Positions 31,337-43,040 are shown, counted from the first letter of the stretch. The stretch: DNA of 64,000 nt from Diphasiastrum complanatum (GCA_029204225.1 MU831894.1:34037-98036); one strand, 5' to 3'. The notes: generated from the sequence alone by a model not told the origin. Program-made: numbers and translations.

Positions 31337-33828
31337 CAGTGTTGGTCTGGTATGGGGGGATGGGGGGTTGACCCGGGTATCAACCCTGATACCCGGATAT
31401 GCACCCGGTTATCAAAGACCCTACCCTATTGGTCACTGAGAAAAAAATTTGAACGCAAAAACCTACCTCCCGATTACGTTTGGGAAATTTTTTTTGCAAA
31501 AACCTACCCGCCTGATATCAATTTCCAAATCTCGTTGTTGATACCAGAGTTTTATGCTGCACCTACACTCCCTAGTATGTGGACCCTGGTATGAGCAAGA
31601 AGGAGGTGGCTATGGATAGTTGCGCTCCTTCTGGAGTTGGCGGTGTCTATTGTCTATGAAAAGCTGCGCTCCTTCAGTACATCACATTCAAGAATCACAA
31701 TCACAACTAAATCTGCTTTGAATGGCCGCTTCAACGCTTCAACAACTTTGAACTCTGAACTGAGGTGAGGTATCAGAAATTTCGATTTTAAATTTGCTTT
31801 GAATTGAGGTTTTTGTTACTTGTTGCTTTTTTTTGTGTTTTGTGTCTCGTGAGTCTGCTGTCTGTTGTCTGGAGCAGTAGCTCTTGCCCAGCATGTGAAG
31901 GCACTGTTGGTTGAATTTAATTTGACAAAGAAGGTTATCGCTTATGTTAAAGATGAGGGTGCCAATCTCGAAACTCTCACCGATGCTCTGACTTCAGTTG
32001 TTTCATGTGAACCCCTGGCTCTTAGTGCACCATATCCGAGTGGTTGCTTTGGTCATGCTATGAGTAAGGCTTGTCAATATGCCACCAATGAGGCTAAGGT
32101 GGGAGGCGGCATGAAGGAAGTGAGCCTGAAGGATGCTCAAGATGCCCTTCATAAGACAATCACGTGGACCAAAAAATCTGGTAAGGGGAAGTTGGAATGG
32201 GATAAGGCTTGTATTGAGGCTGGATTACCACGCAAGAAACTGAAGACTCCGGTGAAAACAAGATTTGCTTCAAAGGTTATCTTGTTTCAAGAAACTTTGG
32301 AGTATGTCAAAGCTATCAACATCTGTTACTCTAGACAAACTTCAACATTGCAAGCTAGGGTATAGCTCGGGTAGTTATAGAAACATTGAATCTTGTTGTG
32401 CATCAATGCCTGCTCAATCAAGGTAGAGGTTATTGGTTACTTTCTGATGCACTTTCTTCTGCTCTTGGTATCATGGGGACAATGAGAAAGATTTTCGACT
32501 CACGTGTTGCTATTGTGCCTCCATTGCGATGTGGCAATTTTGACCAGGAGATCGAGATTTTGTATTCTACGTGTAGTGCATAGCTGAGAGATTGGTGCAA
32601 CAGTGACACCAATGTGCTTTTACCGCTCTTGAGCACTGCCATACAAACTCTGAATCCTAGTCGCACCGAAACTCCAAACCATGCACATGTTGATCCTCCA
32701 TCATACTCATTATTTGGATCTCTGGCTCTACTGAGGAAGCAAGTGAAGGATTGTTGAAATCCGACTTGTCTTTGTTTCGTCAGTTTCAAATTGACAATGC
32801 AGATAAGGTTCATCCTCTCAAATGGTGGTTTGAAAATGAAATTAGATTTCCCCAATGTGGGGTACCTTGCGCGATAGTTTCTTGGCATTCATGGCTCTCA
32901 AATTGAAACTGAAAGAATCTTTTCCATGGCAGGTGTGCTCACTAGTTTGAGACGTTGTCGTCTTGGGGTGGATAATCTTGACAAGCTTGTCATGATTTAT
33001 AAAAACTGGCCCAATGACGCTATAATAGATTGCAAGCTAGTTGAAGCAGGAAAGTTGGATGAATTTTTTGTTGTAGAGGACACTCTGGTTGAAGAAAACG
33101 AGAATCTGATTGTAGAGGCAGGGTTGTTTGACATTCAAGAATAAGTGTGCATTTGACTTAAGGTGAGATTTCGGTTGTCTTGCATGCTATGATTTGATGT
33201 CTTGCAGGCTGGCCAGATTTTATGAGTAATCTTGCTTGCTATGAGGCTAGTTGAATTGATGAGCTGACACATGGATGTGTGTTGTTTTTCAGGTGGCGTG
33301 CTTGGGGCAGATAGGTAGTTTAAGATAGGGGCAGATAGGTAGTTTAAGATAGGAGCTGCAAATAGGTAGTTTAGTTTTCATTATGAACATCTATTTTCAT
33401 TGGACCTTTAGTTGATTGATGGACTATATGATGGAGGCCTTGTTTCATTCACTTACGTAACTCTTTGCACAATGGATTACTTGACAATATACTGCTTGTG
33501 TCATGGATAGTGTGTTCTTTATATCATTGGCAGTTTGTGGCTTTCATCATAAACTTTGCAGTGTGCTTCAGTTTTGTAAATTTTTGGCTTGGTAAATTTC
33601 TGGCAACATATAATGGTACCCGGGTTGATGTATGGCAAGTATAGGAACTCAAGTACCGTTGTTGTTGTTGATAGGCAAAGTGTGGAGGAAAATTTAGTTA
33701 TTGATATCATACTGGCCCTAGAATCCAGTTTTTACGAGGTATTTGAGACCCTACCTGAGCCCAAAGCCAAAAAAATTCACACCATGAATCTGCTGGTATC
33801 ACAAAAACACGATACCAGACCAACATTG
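31337..33828 (+). mobile_element. hAT transposon, 2,492 bp, fully delimited
   Basis: The terminal inverted repeat CAGTGTTGGTCTGGTAT (31337-31353) pairs with ATACCAGACCAACATTG (33812-33828) with one mismatch. The 8-bp target duplication GTATAATC is perfect at 31329-31336 and 33829-33836. The inside carries a transposase remnant (31865-33144) and, near the 3' end, a 24-bp tandem pair beginning ggggcagataggtagttt (33304-33351) with a partial third copy. hAT elements move by cut-and-paste. This copy lacks the first half of its transposase, so it could only have moved with help. Confidence 0.9.
31865..33144 (+). pseudogene. hAT transposase, C-terminal half, degenerate
   Basis: The plus strand begins inside the catalytic RNase H-like fold: NLTKKVIAYVKDEGANLETL, then PSGCFGHAMSKACQYATNEA and TRFASKVILFQETLEYVKAI (31865-32365). 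A frame change near 32370 leads to CGNFDQEIEILYSTCSA, stops near 32581, 32755 and 32875, and then the C-terminal dimerisation block (PNVGYLAR-stop-FLGIHGSQIE, TERIFSMAGVLTSLRRCRL, NLDKLVMIYKNWP), ending at 33144. The BED zinc finger and first catalytic segment are missing; 31354-31864 has no matching code. Known hAT transposases are about 600-800 residues, so about half is lost. Confidence 0.85.
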
Positions 33829-33836
33829 GTATAATC

Positions 33837-34916
33837 GCCCTAAAGTCCTTCCCATAGTAAGGACTCAACCTCCACCGGAGGTAGGAGGTTCAAAAAGTCA
33901 ACCTCCAAAGGCACGCTACCTCTAAAGGTACCCAGTTTCTTGTCTAACTATCATAAGATATCATGCGTATCCAGCCACCTATCATATGATGCCATGCATG
34001 TCGGAGGTAGATGGTACCTCTGACATGTGGTTGACCACCAATTTCAGTAGGCTGCCTCTTGTGGTAGCCTCTATCATGTGGCCCTACGACGAGTGTGGGG
34101 AGGGTAATGGACAAAATAGCCTTTTATGAAAGGTCGTGAAACCAAGTGAGACTTTTTTTATGAAAACTCTAATGCGCAATGACCGGCTAGTCTTCCAATT
34201 ACTTACATTAGATGTTCCAAAAATAGTTTAGAAGCTAGCGATTAGTACACATCATGAACAATGAACTACTACAATTACAAAACCAGTTGCGTCAAGTTTC
34301 ACAACGTAAGGTTAATCTAGGTCCACAATTACTGAAACAGAAGTTGAAACCATTATATCCTTGAGAACTCAAAATTTTGCATCCAACATATCATTTCATA
34401 CAAGAAGAAACTAGGCCTTTGTTTCTTACTTCTTACCCCTTTAGAACTGTATTGAGAGGTGCTACATGTTATGGCTATGTCCAATTACTAAGGATTTGGA
34501 ATGTCTCCAATGTCACGTTATTAGATTATGCCTCAATATTCTAGTCAAGGACAATTTGGTAATTAGTAGTTTGAGAGGACCTCAACTACTTCAATTGAGG
34601 ACATGTGGAGTAGTACATAGTGTGTGACGATTATTTGCATGGTGAGTGACTTTCAATTGGAACTGGAGTTAAGTCCAATCAAGCTATTGCATGGGCACAT
34701 GCACAAGCTTCTAGGATCTATTTATCCTAGGAAACTCGCCTTCCATCATCATTGGTTTTCAGGTTTTTCTTACATGTCTCATCTCTCTTATCAAGTATTC
34801 ACACCCCATGGCTTGGGGCTAAAGCTTTTGGTTACTAATTTAAATCTTCTTCTTGGTTGGATGGTTTGGCTCCTTCAAGTGTCCTTGTAAGCAAATTCAT
34901 TGGGTTGGTCTTTACA
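33837..34916. other. Unassigned; end may be an LTR
   Basis: No domain recognised. Around 33870-34100 'cctcc.(a)..ggaggtag' motifs recur in both orientations, a possible decayed inverted-repeat element. The last few hundred bases may be an LTR because a primer-site-like sequence follows at 34917. Confidence 0.35.
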
Positions 34917-34934
34917 TTGGTATTAGAGCAAGTC
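34917..34934 (+). promoter_or_regulatory. Primer-binding-site-like sequence
   Basis: TTGGTATTAGAGCAAGTC follows 'aca', as an LTR end would. It is a one-base variant of the TGGTATCAGAGC class. No gag or pol follows for at least 1 kb, so the element is decayed or the site is chance. Confidence 0.45.
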
Positions 34935-35985
34935 TTACGATTGGATCGAAAGTTGGAGTTTTCAGCTTTTTGGCTACTATTCCTTTAGGTGGTTAAATCT
35001 ATCTCCAACTGGCTTCTCAAATTTTCAAGCACTTTATGATTAATATCTTGGGTTTTGGCTTTGCCTAAAGCCAAAACTGAGAATTAGCAAAAAATTTCAT
35101 TGTTTGGCATACTAGTATGGTAGTATCTATATGTTTGCTAGCTTTACACTTGATTAACATTGTATGTGAATGATATGTGGTGTGCACAAGCATTATGGTA
35201 ACGGTTTATCAGTGATTGAAGGATTTTATGCCAATTGTGTGGAAATTGTACTAAGCTAAAATTAGGGAGACTAGGAACAATTGATCATATAACCACGTTT
35301 CTAGCTAGGAGCTGATGCTTAGGCTTCGTCTTTCACGTAAGTAGATGTTTTTGGGCTTAGTGGGGGCCGTTTTTGAATTAGTCAAGATCGTTTTTAGGTT
35401 GCATGCACTTTTGGAACATCAGACACAAAATAATTGACATTTTTTGTCAAGAAACTAACTTTCTTGTTACATAATCATTGTTTTTGAGGAGTTCCAAGCC
35501 CTAATAACTATAGGTAGGTTCTATACAACTACTATAAAGGTTTGTGTTAGCTACAATAGTCAGTAGTGGGTATAGGAAGCAAAAACAAGCAAAAACTTTT
35601 GAAATTTTACATTCTAACATTATTTTTTAAGGAAACGATGCATGATAGTGCCTTGACCTCTAGTCCTCAGACTTCTTGAGAATTTGCTTGCATGTGAGAG
35701 CCTACATACTACCTTTAGAGATTGCAACAACCCTACTATGAAATTTCATGGAAAACGCCTTCAAGAACCTCATAAAGTCTATATAATACACATCTTTCTC
35801 AATGCCTAGTAGATGTTTTAGTAAGGTGTTGTTGAACTCTATTTCAAGCCATGAAGTGAGTACTAGTGGTTTAGAAGCAGCATGTTTTGAAATAATGGCT
35901 AATTTTTTATCTCTCGCATTTGTTAACTTTACTTGTCATGATGATGTGGCAGTTCTCTTTGTACTATAAAACACTTTCAATGTAG
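34935..35985. other. Unassigned
   Basis: No motif recognised on either strand. On the minus strand a weak protein-like stretch near 35650-35900 (EFNNTLLKHLLGIEKDVYYI) is open but unidentifiable. Confidence 0.3.
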
Positions 35986-36412
35986 ATTGAGAAGATCTGA
36001 TGACTTCTATTCCCAAAATGTAATGCAAATTACCAAGAGCATGCATCTAAAACTCCTTCTTAAGAGCATTCTTGATATCCTCCACATCTTGATTGTCTCC
36101 ACCACTCAAGATGATATCATCCACATAGATTAGCAAGATGGTAACATCATTTCCAGCAAACCTATAGTAAAGTGAATGATCATACTCACTCATAACAAAG
36201 CCTTGAGAGAATAAAAAAGTGTTAAGCTTAGCATACAAACTCCTTGGTGCTTGCTTAAGGCCATACAAACTCTTTTGTAGTAGACACACATGCTTGCGTG
36301 ATCTACACATATGTGAGCCTTGAAGGTACTTGTCTTTCCCTTGATGTTCTCCTTGGCTTTTGACTTGATGAAGGTCCATCATCATCACCATCCAAAGTAG
36401 GATCCTTTTCAT
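35986..36412 (-). pseudogene. Copia D reverse transcriptase fragment
   Basis: Minus strand: VCLLQKSLYGLKQAPRSLYA, FVMSEYDHSLYYRF, ILLIYVDDIILSGGD with an intact YVDD, and KKEF-stop-MHALGNLHYILGIEVI, after which similarity ends near 35990. The N-terminal part of RT (LVAKGF...QLDVKNAFL) is missing, so integrase-to-RT spacing is shortened: the frame joins the integrase tail to KSLYGLK. Confidence 0.85.
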
Positions 36413-37214
36413 CTACATCAAGAATGTTAGATCCATCCACACTACCATCAATCATGCTTGAAGACACTTTTGGAATGTTCCCCTCGTCAAAAATGACATC
36501 TCTACCAACAATCACTTTGTTAGAAGAAGGAATGTAAACCTTGTAGGCTTTACTCACCTCACTATATCCAACAAAAATACCTCTTCTTGAAGATGGATCC
36601 TCCTTGGTCCTATCATCAAGAGTAATGTTGACATAGCATGTGCATCCAAATGTCCTTAGAAAGTTGACACTCGGCCTCCTCTTGAATAGCATCTCAAAAG
36701 GTGTCTTTCCATCCAAAATAGCACTCGGCCACCTATTGCACAAGAAATTGGCACACAACAAAGCTTGATCCCAAAATGGTTTGTCAAGATTAGCACTTAA
36801 CCTCATAGCTTTAGCACTTTCATATAAAGTCCTATTCTTCCTTTCAGCCACTCCATTTTGTTGTGTGTACTCCCTCTTGATCCCATGCTCATCACAAAAG
36901 GCCTTGAACTTGGTAGATATGTACTCACCACCATTGTCACTCTTTAAGCACTTGATCTTTGTGGAAAATTGGTTCTCCCTTGCATTCTTGAACTTGATAA
37001 AGACATCATACACTTCATCCTTGTTCTTTAGTCGATAGATCCAACAAAATATACTAAAATCATCAATGAATGTTACATACATCTTAGCTCCACTATTGCT
37101 AATTGTAGTAAATCCATCAATATTCGAATGTACAAGTTGAAAAGGCTTTGTAGAAGTAGATATAGATCTAGTATAAGGTAGTCTATGTGACTTAGCAAAG
37201 CACAAGACTTGCAA
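36303..37214 (-). pseudogene. Copia D integrase with 5-residue core deletion
   Basis: Minus strand: QLVHSNIDGFT, where the first catalytic Asp is expected as HSD but reads HSN; KMYVTFIDDFSIFCWIY; CLKSDNGGEYISTKF (second Asp); and NGVAERKNRTLYESAKAM (catalytic Glu). The spacing between second Asp and Glu is 30 residues instead of the family's 35, because YTPQ-type residues before QQNG are missing in frame. The tail reads RTFGCTCYVNI and GIFVGYSEVSKAYKVY. The frame is otherwise long and open, about 300 codons. Confidence 0.85.
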
Positions 37215-37219
37215 ACATG

Positions 37220-37625
37220 TTAGATGCCACTTAAGGAACTTGGAAGACCTATCACAATCTTCTTCCTAGCCATTACCTCCAATGACTTGAAGTTGAGGTG
37301 TCCCATCCTTTTATGCCAAACCTCATGAATAGGTATTTGCTCCCTTGCAACACATCCAACTTGGTTAGCAATAACACAAGCATCTAGTTTGAACAACTTC
37401 CCTTGTCTTTTACCTTTTCCAATCAAGACATCCTTCCTTTTGATCAAACAAGCATCTCCATCAAACTCCACCTTGAGGCCTTTACTTAGCATTTGACTCA
37501 CACTAAGCAAATTCTTGGTAATAGATGGAATAAACAAGACATCCTCCAAATGAACATTCCTATTTGTAGAGAGAGAAATAGGAATTGTGCCAATCCCTTT
37601 GACTGCACACTCACCATGGTTAGCT
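37220..37625 (-). pseudogene. Copia D protease end and pre-integrase region
   Basis: Minus strand: HGECAVKGIGTIPISLSTNR, LEDVLFIPSITKNLLSVSQM, then the pre-integrase motif VWHKRMGHLNFKSLEVMARK. The protease active site would lie just upstream but is cut at 37625/37626, where the LTR of copia E begins. A stop separates it from the integrase frame. Confidence 0.85.
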
Positions 37626-38187
37626 CGAGTCAAGAAGAGGTGGTTGTGTCTATTTGGTAGAGGTCCCTACTTTACAGGATCTAGACCTTGATTTGATATG
37701 AGATTTTGACCAACCATGCACTGCACTACCAAGCATGACTCTAGGAAATAGACTAGGGTTTCATTTTAGGGCAAGAAGAGCGAGTTAACTTCCTTATTAC
37801 ATGCTAAAAATTCACCTAACTCTACAAAAGAAGTGAGTTTTACTATGTATTCAATCCCTTCATAGTGAGGAGATAGATTATTTTTGAAGCTACATTGGCA
37901 ATCTCGAGTTTGTTCTCTCTATGTGAATTGAGTTTGTGATCCAAATGAAACCAACACTTTGAGTACTTGAAACTCTGTTCTAAATCCATACAGCAAGCTG
38001 TTCTTTACACTGTAGACTTGGATTTGTGTCTTTGATCTTTGTTTATGATTATTAATGCTTGTTGTGTGTCAAATTGGCAATCTAGATCAAGATTTGTTGA
38101 CTAGTTTTTTGATGCATTGATTAAGCAAGTACATAATCACTCTTGTGGATATTCTAAGATCCATTTATGGTCTACTATACTTTCACA
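37626..38187 (+). repeat. Copia E 5' LTR (562 bp)
   Basis: It begins cgagtcaagaagagg (the usual TG mutated to CG; the 3' copy has tgagtcaag) and ends ...ctttcaca at the primer-binding site. An inverted, related LTR lies at 43296-43725 and a truncated direct copy at 42693-42811. Within it 'tccatttatggtcta' near the 3' end is shared by all copies. Confidence 0.85.
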
Positions 38188-38200
38188 TGGTATCAGAGCC
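38188..38200 (+). promoter_or_regulatory. Primer-binding site, tRNA-iMet type (copia E)
   Basis: TGGTATCAGAGCC immediately after the LTR; the standard plant copia site. Confidence 0.95.
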
Positions 38201-38655
38201 AAGTACAAGAGTTTTTGATCATTGATCTATCAAATCCATTTTTAGCAACTATTGGTGCTAAAAGCTAGTCTTGTGAGGGCGAGCTAGAGGCTAAGTTTGG
38301 TGAGGGGATTTGATCTCAAACTTGAAAGGAATAAAAATTCGTACTGTTCACACATGTGGTCACTTATGAAACAACTGTAAATTCAATTTGAGAGCTTTTG
38401 ATGTAATTTTTGTTGGAAATCCTAGAATAAGCTACCAAGATCAAGTGCCATTGATTAGATTTGATATAGGTTCATGAGATCTAGTTAATCTAGGCTGAAA
38501 TCAAGTCCTTAAACTTGTTTTATAGGTCTTGAAAGTACATCAAAGTGTGTGAGGGAGATTAAGCCATTTCTTTGTCCAAAAATAGCCAGGATTGGCAAGA
38601 TTTGTTTGAAAGTAGATTTCAAATCATCTTATCTTCATTCTAGCTTTGTGAGGGA

Positions 38656-39400
38656 GTGGCTAGTGAGAGATTGAATTCTACTAATTATGCAATTTGGAAG
38701 ATTAGGATGGAGTCACTCATGGTGCTCCAAGACCTTTATGAGTTTCTGATTGAAGATGAAGATGAACCTCTAGGTGCACATGAGTTAGCTAGATACAAGA
38801 AGAGATCTAGGCTTGCACTTCACTGTGTGAAGATGAATGTAAGCAATGATTTGTTGAGAGAAGTATCAGCATGCACTAGTGCTAAAGAGGCTTGGAACTC
38901 TTTAAAATCAATCTATGAATGTAGTAACACTTCTAGAGTACTTATGCTTAGAAATCAAATTTTGCAAAGCATGAGGAGAAGTGAAGAAAGTGCACAAGAT
39001 TATGTGCTTAGAATCAAATCTCTGAATAGGGAGTTGGCTTCCATTGGAGAGAAGATTCAAGATGGAGAGCTTGTACAAATTGTTCTTAATGGTTTGGGAA
39101 GTGATTTTTCAAATGTGGTCCAAGGCTTTGCAATTCAAGACACTTTGCCCACTATATAAAAGCTTCATAGTGTATTAGTGGTTGAAGAGTATAGGATGTT
39201 GCACACCAAAGCAAGATTAAACTCAATGTCTTTGCAGGATGGTGATGAGAAATCCAATTTCTCATTTAAAAGCAAGAAGAAGACCAATAAAAAGAAGAAG
39301 CATTCCAAGGAGGCCAATTGGTGCATCAAGCTCAAAGGGAAAGATAAAAAATAAATCCAAGTTGAAGTGCTTTTTCTGTGGGAAGAAAGGGCATTTTGCA
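38656..39400 (+). pseudogene. Copia E gag
   Basis: The frame from 38656 reads ERLNSTNYAIWKIRMESLMV, KMNVSNDLLREVSACTSAKE, TSRVLMLRNQILQSMRRSEE and GELVQIVLNGLGSDFSNVVQ. A stop at 39157-39159 (LPTI-stop-KLHSVLVVEE) interrupts it, and the frame changes again near 39240 before the zinc knuckle. Gag builds the particle. It is related to copia F gag at 57874. Confidence 0.85.
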
Positions 39401-40009
39401 TCAGAATGTCTCAAGAAGAAGAAGGCACAAGAGAGCAAGCAAAGCAACATTGCACATCAAGTGGAGGAGGATGAAGAAGAATCATCCTTGATGGTTTCTA
39501 ACACACCACCATCATCCAAGTACAACACCAATGATTCTTGGTGGATTGATAGTGTGGCTAGCTCCCACATGACATATCAAAAGGACTATTTCTCCACTTT
39601 ACTTTCTTACAATGATGTACATAGATCTACCTATACTGCAAGCAATCAAGAATGTAAGATAGGTGGTATTGGAACCCTTCCATTGTATGTTGGATCATCC
39701 AAGAGGATGAATATTGAGAATGTCCTTTGTTTTCCTAAGTTAACTAAGAATTTGCTTAGTGTTGGCCAATTAATGGATAATGGCCTTGATGTACACTCTA
39801 AGCATGGAGTTTGTTTCATCCTTAGAAATGATGAATGTATAGCAAAAGGCTTTAATCAAGGTAGATTGTTTAAGCTTGATGCTAATGTTGCAATTGAGAG
39901 TGTGAATTTGGCAAAGGTGGAGATATCAAAGGTGGAGCTATGGCACAAAAGGTTGGGCCACCCAACTTCAACAATGTGTGCAAACGGAGCTTGCACTCGA
40001 CCTCCCTAG
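39239..40009 (+). pseudogene. Copia E zinc knuckle, protease (DSG to DSV), pre-integrase
   Basis: CFFCGKKGHFASECLKK is an intact CX2CX4HX4C knuckle. The protease reads WWIDSVASSHMTYQKDYF (DSV at 39548-39556); the family has DSG, and Gly after the catalytic Asp-Ser is normally invariant. Then IGGIGTLPLYVGSS, NVLCFPKLTKNLLSVGQLM and the pre-integrase VELWHKRLGHP follow. The frame ends at 40009 in the next domain. Confidence 0.85.
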
Positions 40010-40510
40010 GCATTTTTCAAAGTGTGGAAGGATGTGTGAAGCATGTAGCCTCTAAAAGGCTTATAAACTACCCTTCTCAAGATCCACAACAAGATCTAGC
40101 ACTCCTCTTGAAATCATCCATTCGGATGTTCATAGTTTTTCATGAGATTCTAATGGTGGTGCCAAGTATTATGTAATCTTCATTGATGACTATTCTAGAT
40201 ATTGTTGGATTTACCTCTTTTGTAGTAAATCTTTGATGTATGATTCATTTTTAAAGTTCAAAACTCTTGTAGAAAATTAACTTAGTACCAAGATCAAAGT
40301 ATTAAAAAGTGATAATGAAGGTGATTATATCTCAAATAAGTTGATTGAGTTTTGTAATTCTAATGGCATAAAGAGGGATTTGTCATGTCCATATACCCAT
40401 CAAAAAAATGGAGTAAGTGAGAGACAAAATAGATATCTTTGTGAGTGTGCTAAGGCCTAAGGCTAGATGCTTCTCTACCCAAAACATTTTGGGGTGAGAC
40501 AATAACATGT
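40010..40510 (+). pseudogene. Copia E integrase, frame-shattered
   Basis: No long frame survives, but ordered pieces in changing frames read EIIHSDVHSF, YYVIFIDDYSRYCWIYLFC, KSDNEGDYIS, IKRDLSCPYTHQKNGVSERQ and NRYLCECAKA. Both Asp and the Glu of the catalytic triad are still recognisable, so the loss is by stops and shifts. Confidence 0.75.
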
Positions 40511-41690
40511 GCAAATTTCTTGTGCAATAGATTGCCTAACCAAGCCATTGGTGGAATCACACCATATGAAACTCTATTTGAAGAGAAATCCAATCTCAAG
40601 GATCTCAAAATTTTTGGATCCATTTGCTATGTATGCCAATCCTTGGATACAAGGAAGAATGATGATGCAACCTCCATCAAAGACATCTTTGTAGGATATG
40701 GTGAGAATAGCAAAAGTTATAGAGTCTTCGATCCCATCACTAGCAAAGTGATAGTGAGTAGGGATGTTATTTTTTATGAAGGACATGTTTGTGAATTGGA
40801 TGATAATGCTACTAATCATCTTGATGCCAAGGATCATGCTAGGATGGAGGAGGAGCTTCCAAGTGATGAACAACTTGAGGATCCACCTCAAGATGCAAGA
40901 ACTCCAAGAAGATCGACAAGAGCAAGGGCTGAGCGATTGAGGCTCACCGATGATGGCAAAGGTGAGATCAAAGGGAAGGCTCATCATCTTTCACATCTTA
41001 CACTTTTCTTACTAGATGAGCCAACATGCTATGAAGCTGCTTGTAAATCTAAGAGTTGGATGAATGCTATACAAGTAGAGTATGATGGTCTCATTGAGAA
41101 TCATACTTGGGATCTTGTGAATCTTCCTCAAGGGAAGAAACCACTTGATTGCAAGTGGGTGTATAAATTGAAGTATAACCAAGATGGATCAATAAGTAAG
41201 CATAAAGTTAGGCTTGTAGCAAAAGGGTTTTTACAAACCAAAGGCATTGATTATGATGAAACTTTTGCGTGGCTAAGCTTGTTAATATTAGATTGATCAT
41301 TAGTCTTCCTACTACATTCAATTGGAAGCTATTCCAACTTGATATCAGAAATGCTTTCCTCAAAGGTTATTTGGAGGAGGAGATCTAAATTAGGCAACCT
41401 GAGGGCTTCATCAAGGCAAAGCATGAAAGAAAGGTATGTTTGTTGAAGAAGAGCCTTTATGGGCTCAAGCAAGCACCTAGAGCATGGTACTCTAGGCTAA
41501 ACTCTTTTTTCATTTCCATCAATTTTGTATTGAGTGCATATGATCCATCATTGTATATAAGAGTTCATGATGGTAAGATCATTATTCTGGTATTGTATGT
41601 AGAGATGACATTATTTGAGTGGTAATGATCTAGATGGAATTAGAGATGTAAAAATTGCTTTTCCAAAAGAGTTTAAGATGTAGATCTCAG
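40511..41690 (+). pseudogene. Copia E integrase tail and reverse transcriptase
   Basis: NQAIGGITPYETLFEEKSNL, FVGYGENSKSYRVFDPITSK and VIVSRDVIF end the integrase. RT begins with WMNAIQVEYDGLIENHTWDL, LDCKWVYKLKYNQDGSISKH and KVRLVAKGFLQTKGIDYDET. A shift near 41270 is followed by KSLYGLKQAPRAWYSRLNSF. The catalytic box is damaged: LVLYVEMTLFEW replaces LIYVDDIILSG (about 41590-41625) because of a small indel. Confidence 0.85.
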
Positions 41691-42606
41691 CCTATTAAGC
41701 TTCATTCTAGGAATAGAAGTTATTAGAGGATGTGATTTTAGATTCATTTGTCAATATAAGTATGCTACATCCATCCTAGATAGATTTGGAATGAGGAATT
41801 ATAAAGGCACTGAGGCTCCAATGGAGCAACATGTAAAAGCATCTATTGATGGTGATGAAGCATCCTTGAGGACATCACTTTGTATAGAAGGCTTATAGGC
41901 TCCTAAATATAATTGACTATAACTAGACATGATCTTGGTTATAGTGTTGGTAAGTTTAGTCAATTCATGCAAAGTCCTTTCACATTGGAAGATGGCCAAA
42001 AGAGTTCTTAGATAAATCTCATCTACTAAGAATTCTGGCATTTTGTATAGAGGGACTAATGTTGGCTTAAGACCCTATAGTGACTCGGATTTTGCGGGTG
42101 ACAAAGTGGATAGGAAATCAACAAGTGCCTTTGCCACCTTTCTATGTGATGGAGTAGTATCATGGCTTTCCAAAAAGCAAGATACAACCTGCTTATCTTC
42201 CACCGAATCCGAATACATGGCCTTGACATCAACATGTAAGGAGGTCTTGTGGCTCAAAAGGCTATTGGTGGAACTTCATGTCATCAAGGAGGAGATCCCA
42301 ATCATCTATTGTGACAACCAATCAGCCCAATCACTAGCCACTAATCCTACATTCCATGCAAGGAGCAAGCACATCAAGATTGCTCATCAATTTGTGAGGG
42401 AGAAAGTGCAAGCCAAAGAGATCAAGCTCTAACATGTGCCATCATCAAGTTGCTTGGCTGATTTGTTTACTGAATCTTTATCTAAAGATTCATTTTTCAA
42501 GCTTAGATCTTCAATTGGAGTGATTGATAAAAGCATCATTGTTTCCAAGGCTAGATTTGAGGAGGAGTGTGAAAAATTGCCAACATTGGCAAATCTAGCC
42601 ATGTAG
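41691..42606 (+). pseudogene. Copia E RT end and RNase H
   Basis: The first 300 bp is decayed (RFGMRNYKGTEAPMEQHVK is recognisable near 41790). From 42043 the RNase H is well preserved: LRPYSDSDFAGDKVDRKSTS, SWLSKKQDTTCLSSTESEYM, VLWLKRLLVELHVI, IIYCDNQSAQSLATNPTFHA and RSKHIKIAHQFVREKVQ. One stop (42430) precedes CLADLFTESLS. The conserved acidic residues of the fold are present. Confidence 0.85.
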
Positions 42607-42676
42607 CATATTGTACATTTTTGTGTATAGATGTTTTCACACATGTATGGTCAAAGTGTCACATGGAAATCCACTC

Positions 42677-42692
42677 CTAAAGGGGGTTAACT
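42677..42692 (+). promoter_or_regulatory. Polypurine tract (copia E)
   Basis: cctaaagggggttaac just before the 3' LTR. The AAAGGGGG core is the probable primer for plus-strand DNA synthesis. Confidence 0.7.
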
Positions 42693-42811
42693 TGAGTCAA
42701 GAAGAGGTGGGTGTGTCTATTTGGTAGAGATCCCTACTTTATAGGATCTAGACCTTGATTTGATGTGAGATTTTGACCAACCATGCACCTACCAAGCATG
42801 ACTCTAGGAAA
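42693..42811 (+). repeat. Copia E 3' LTR, truncated after 119 bp
   Basis: It matches 37626-37745 (tgagtcaagaagaggtgg...catgactctaggaaa) with a few changes, including loss of 'tgcac' from 'gcactgcactac'. It stops at 42811, where protease-coding sequence of another copia begins, so the rest of the LTR is lost. Confidence 0.85.
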
Positions 42812-43040
42812 CTCTTGATGAAGAAGGTGTTGATGAACAATTTTCAAATGACGCGTTTGTTATGTCATAATGCTTGTTGGCTAATCATGGAGATATTGAG
42901 CCTTGGTGGATTGATAGTGGAGCTACATCACATATGACATTTCATGAGGAGTATTATTCATCATTGATGGTATTTGAAGGTGACAAGAAGGTGATCTACA
43001 TGGCCAATGGTGGTGAGTGTGCAATCAAAGGGCTTTTCAT
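42812..43040 (+). pseudogene. Copia protease fragment, plus strand
   Basis: EPWWIDSGATSHMTFHEEYY contains an intact DSG active site. Then VIYMANGGECAIKG follows, after which similarity stops at about 43040. It is the section missing from the minus-strand copia D, which starts at the equivalent of GECAVKG on the other side of copia E, but it is in the opposite orientation. Confidence 0.75.

Noticed and set aside
36781-37038. 85-codon plus frame
   Set aside because: Antisense of the copia D integrase.
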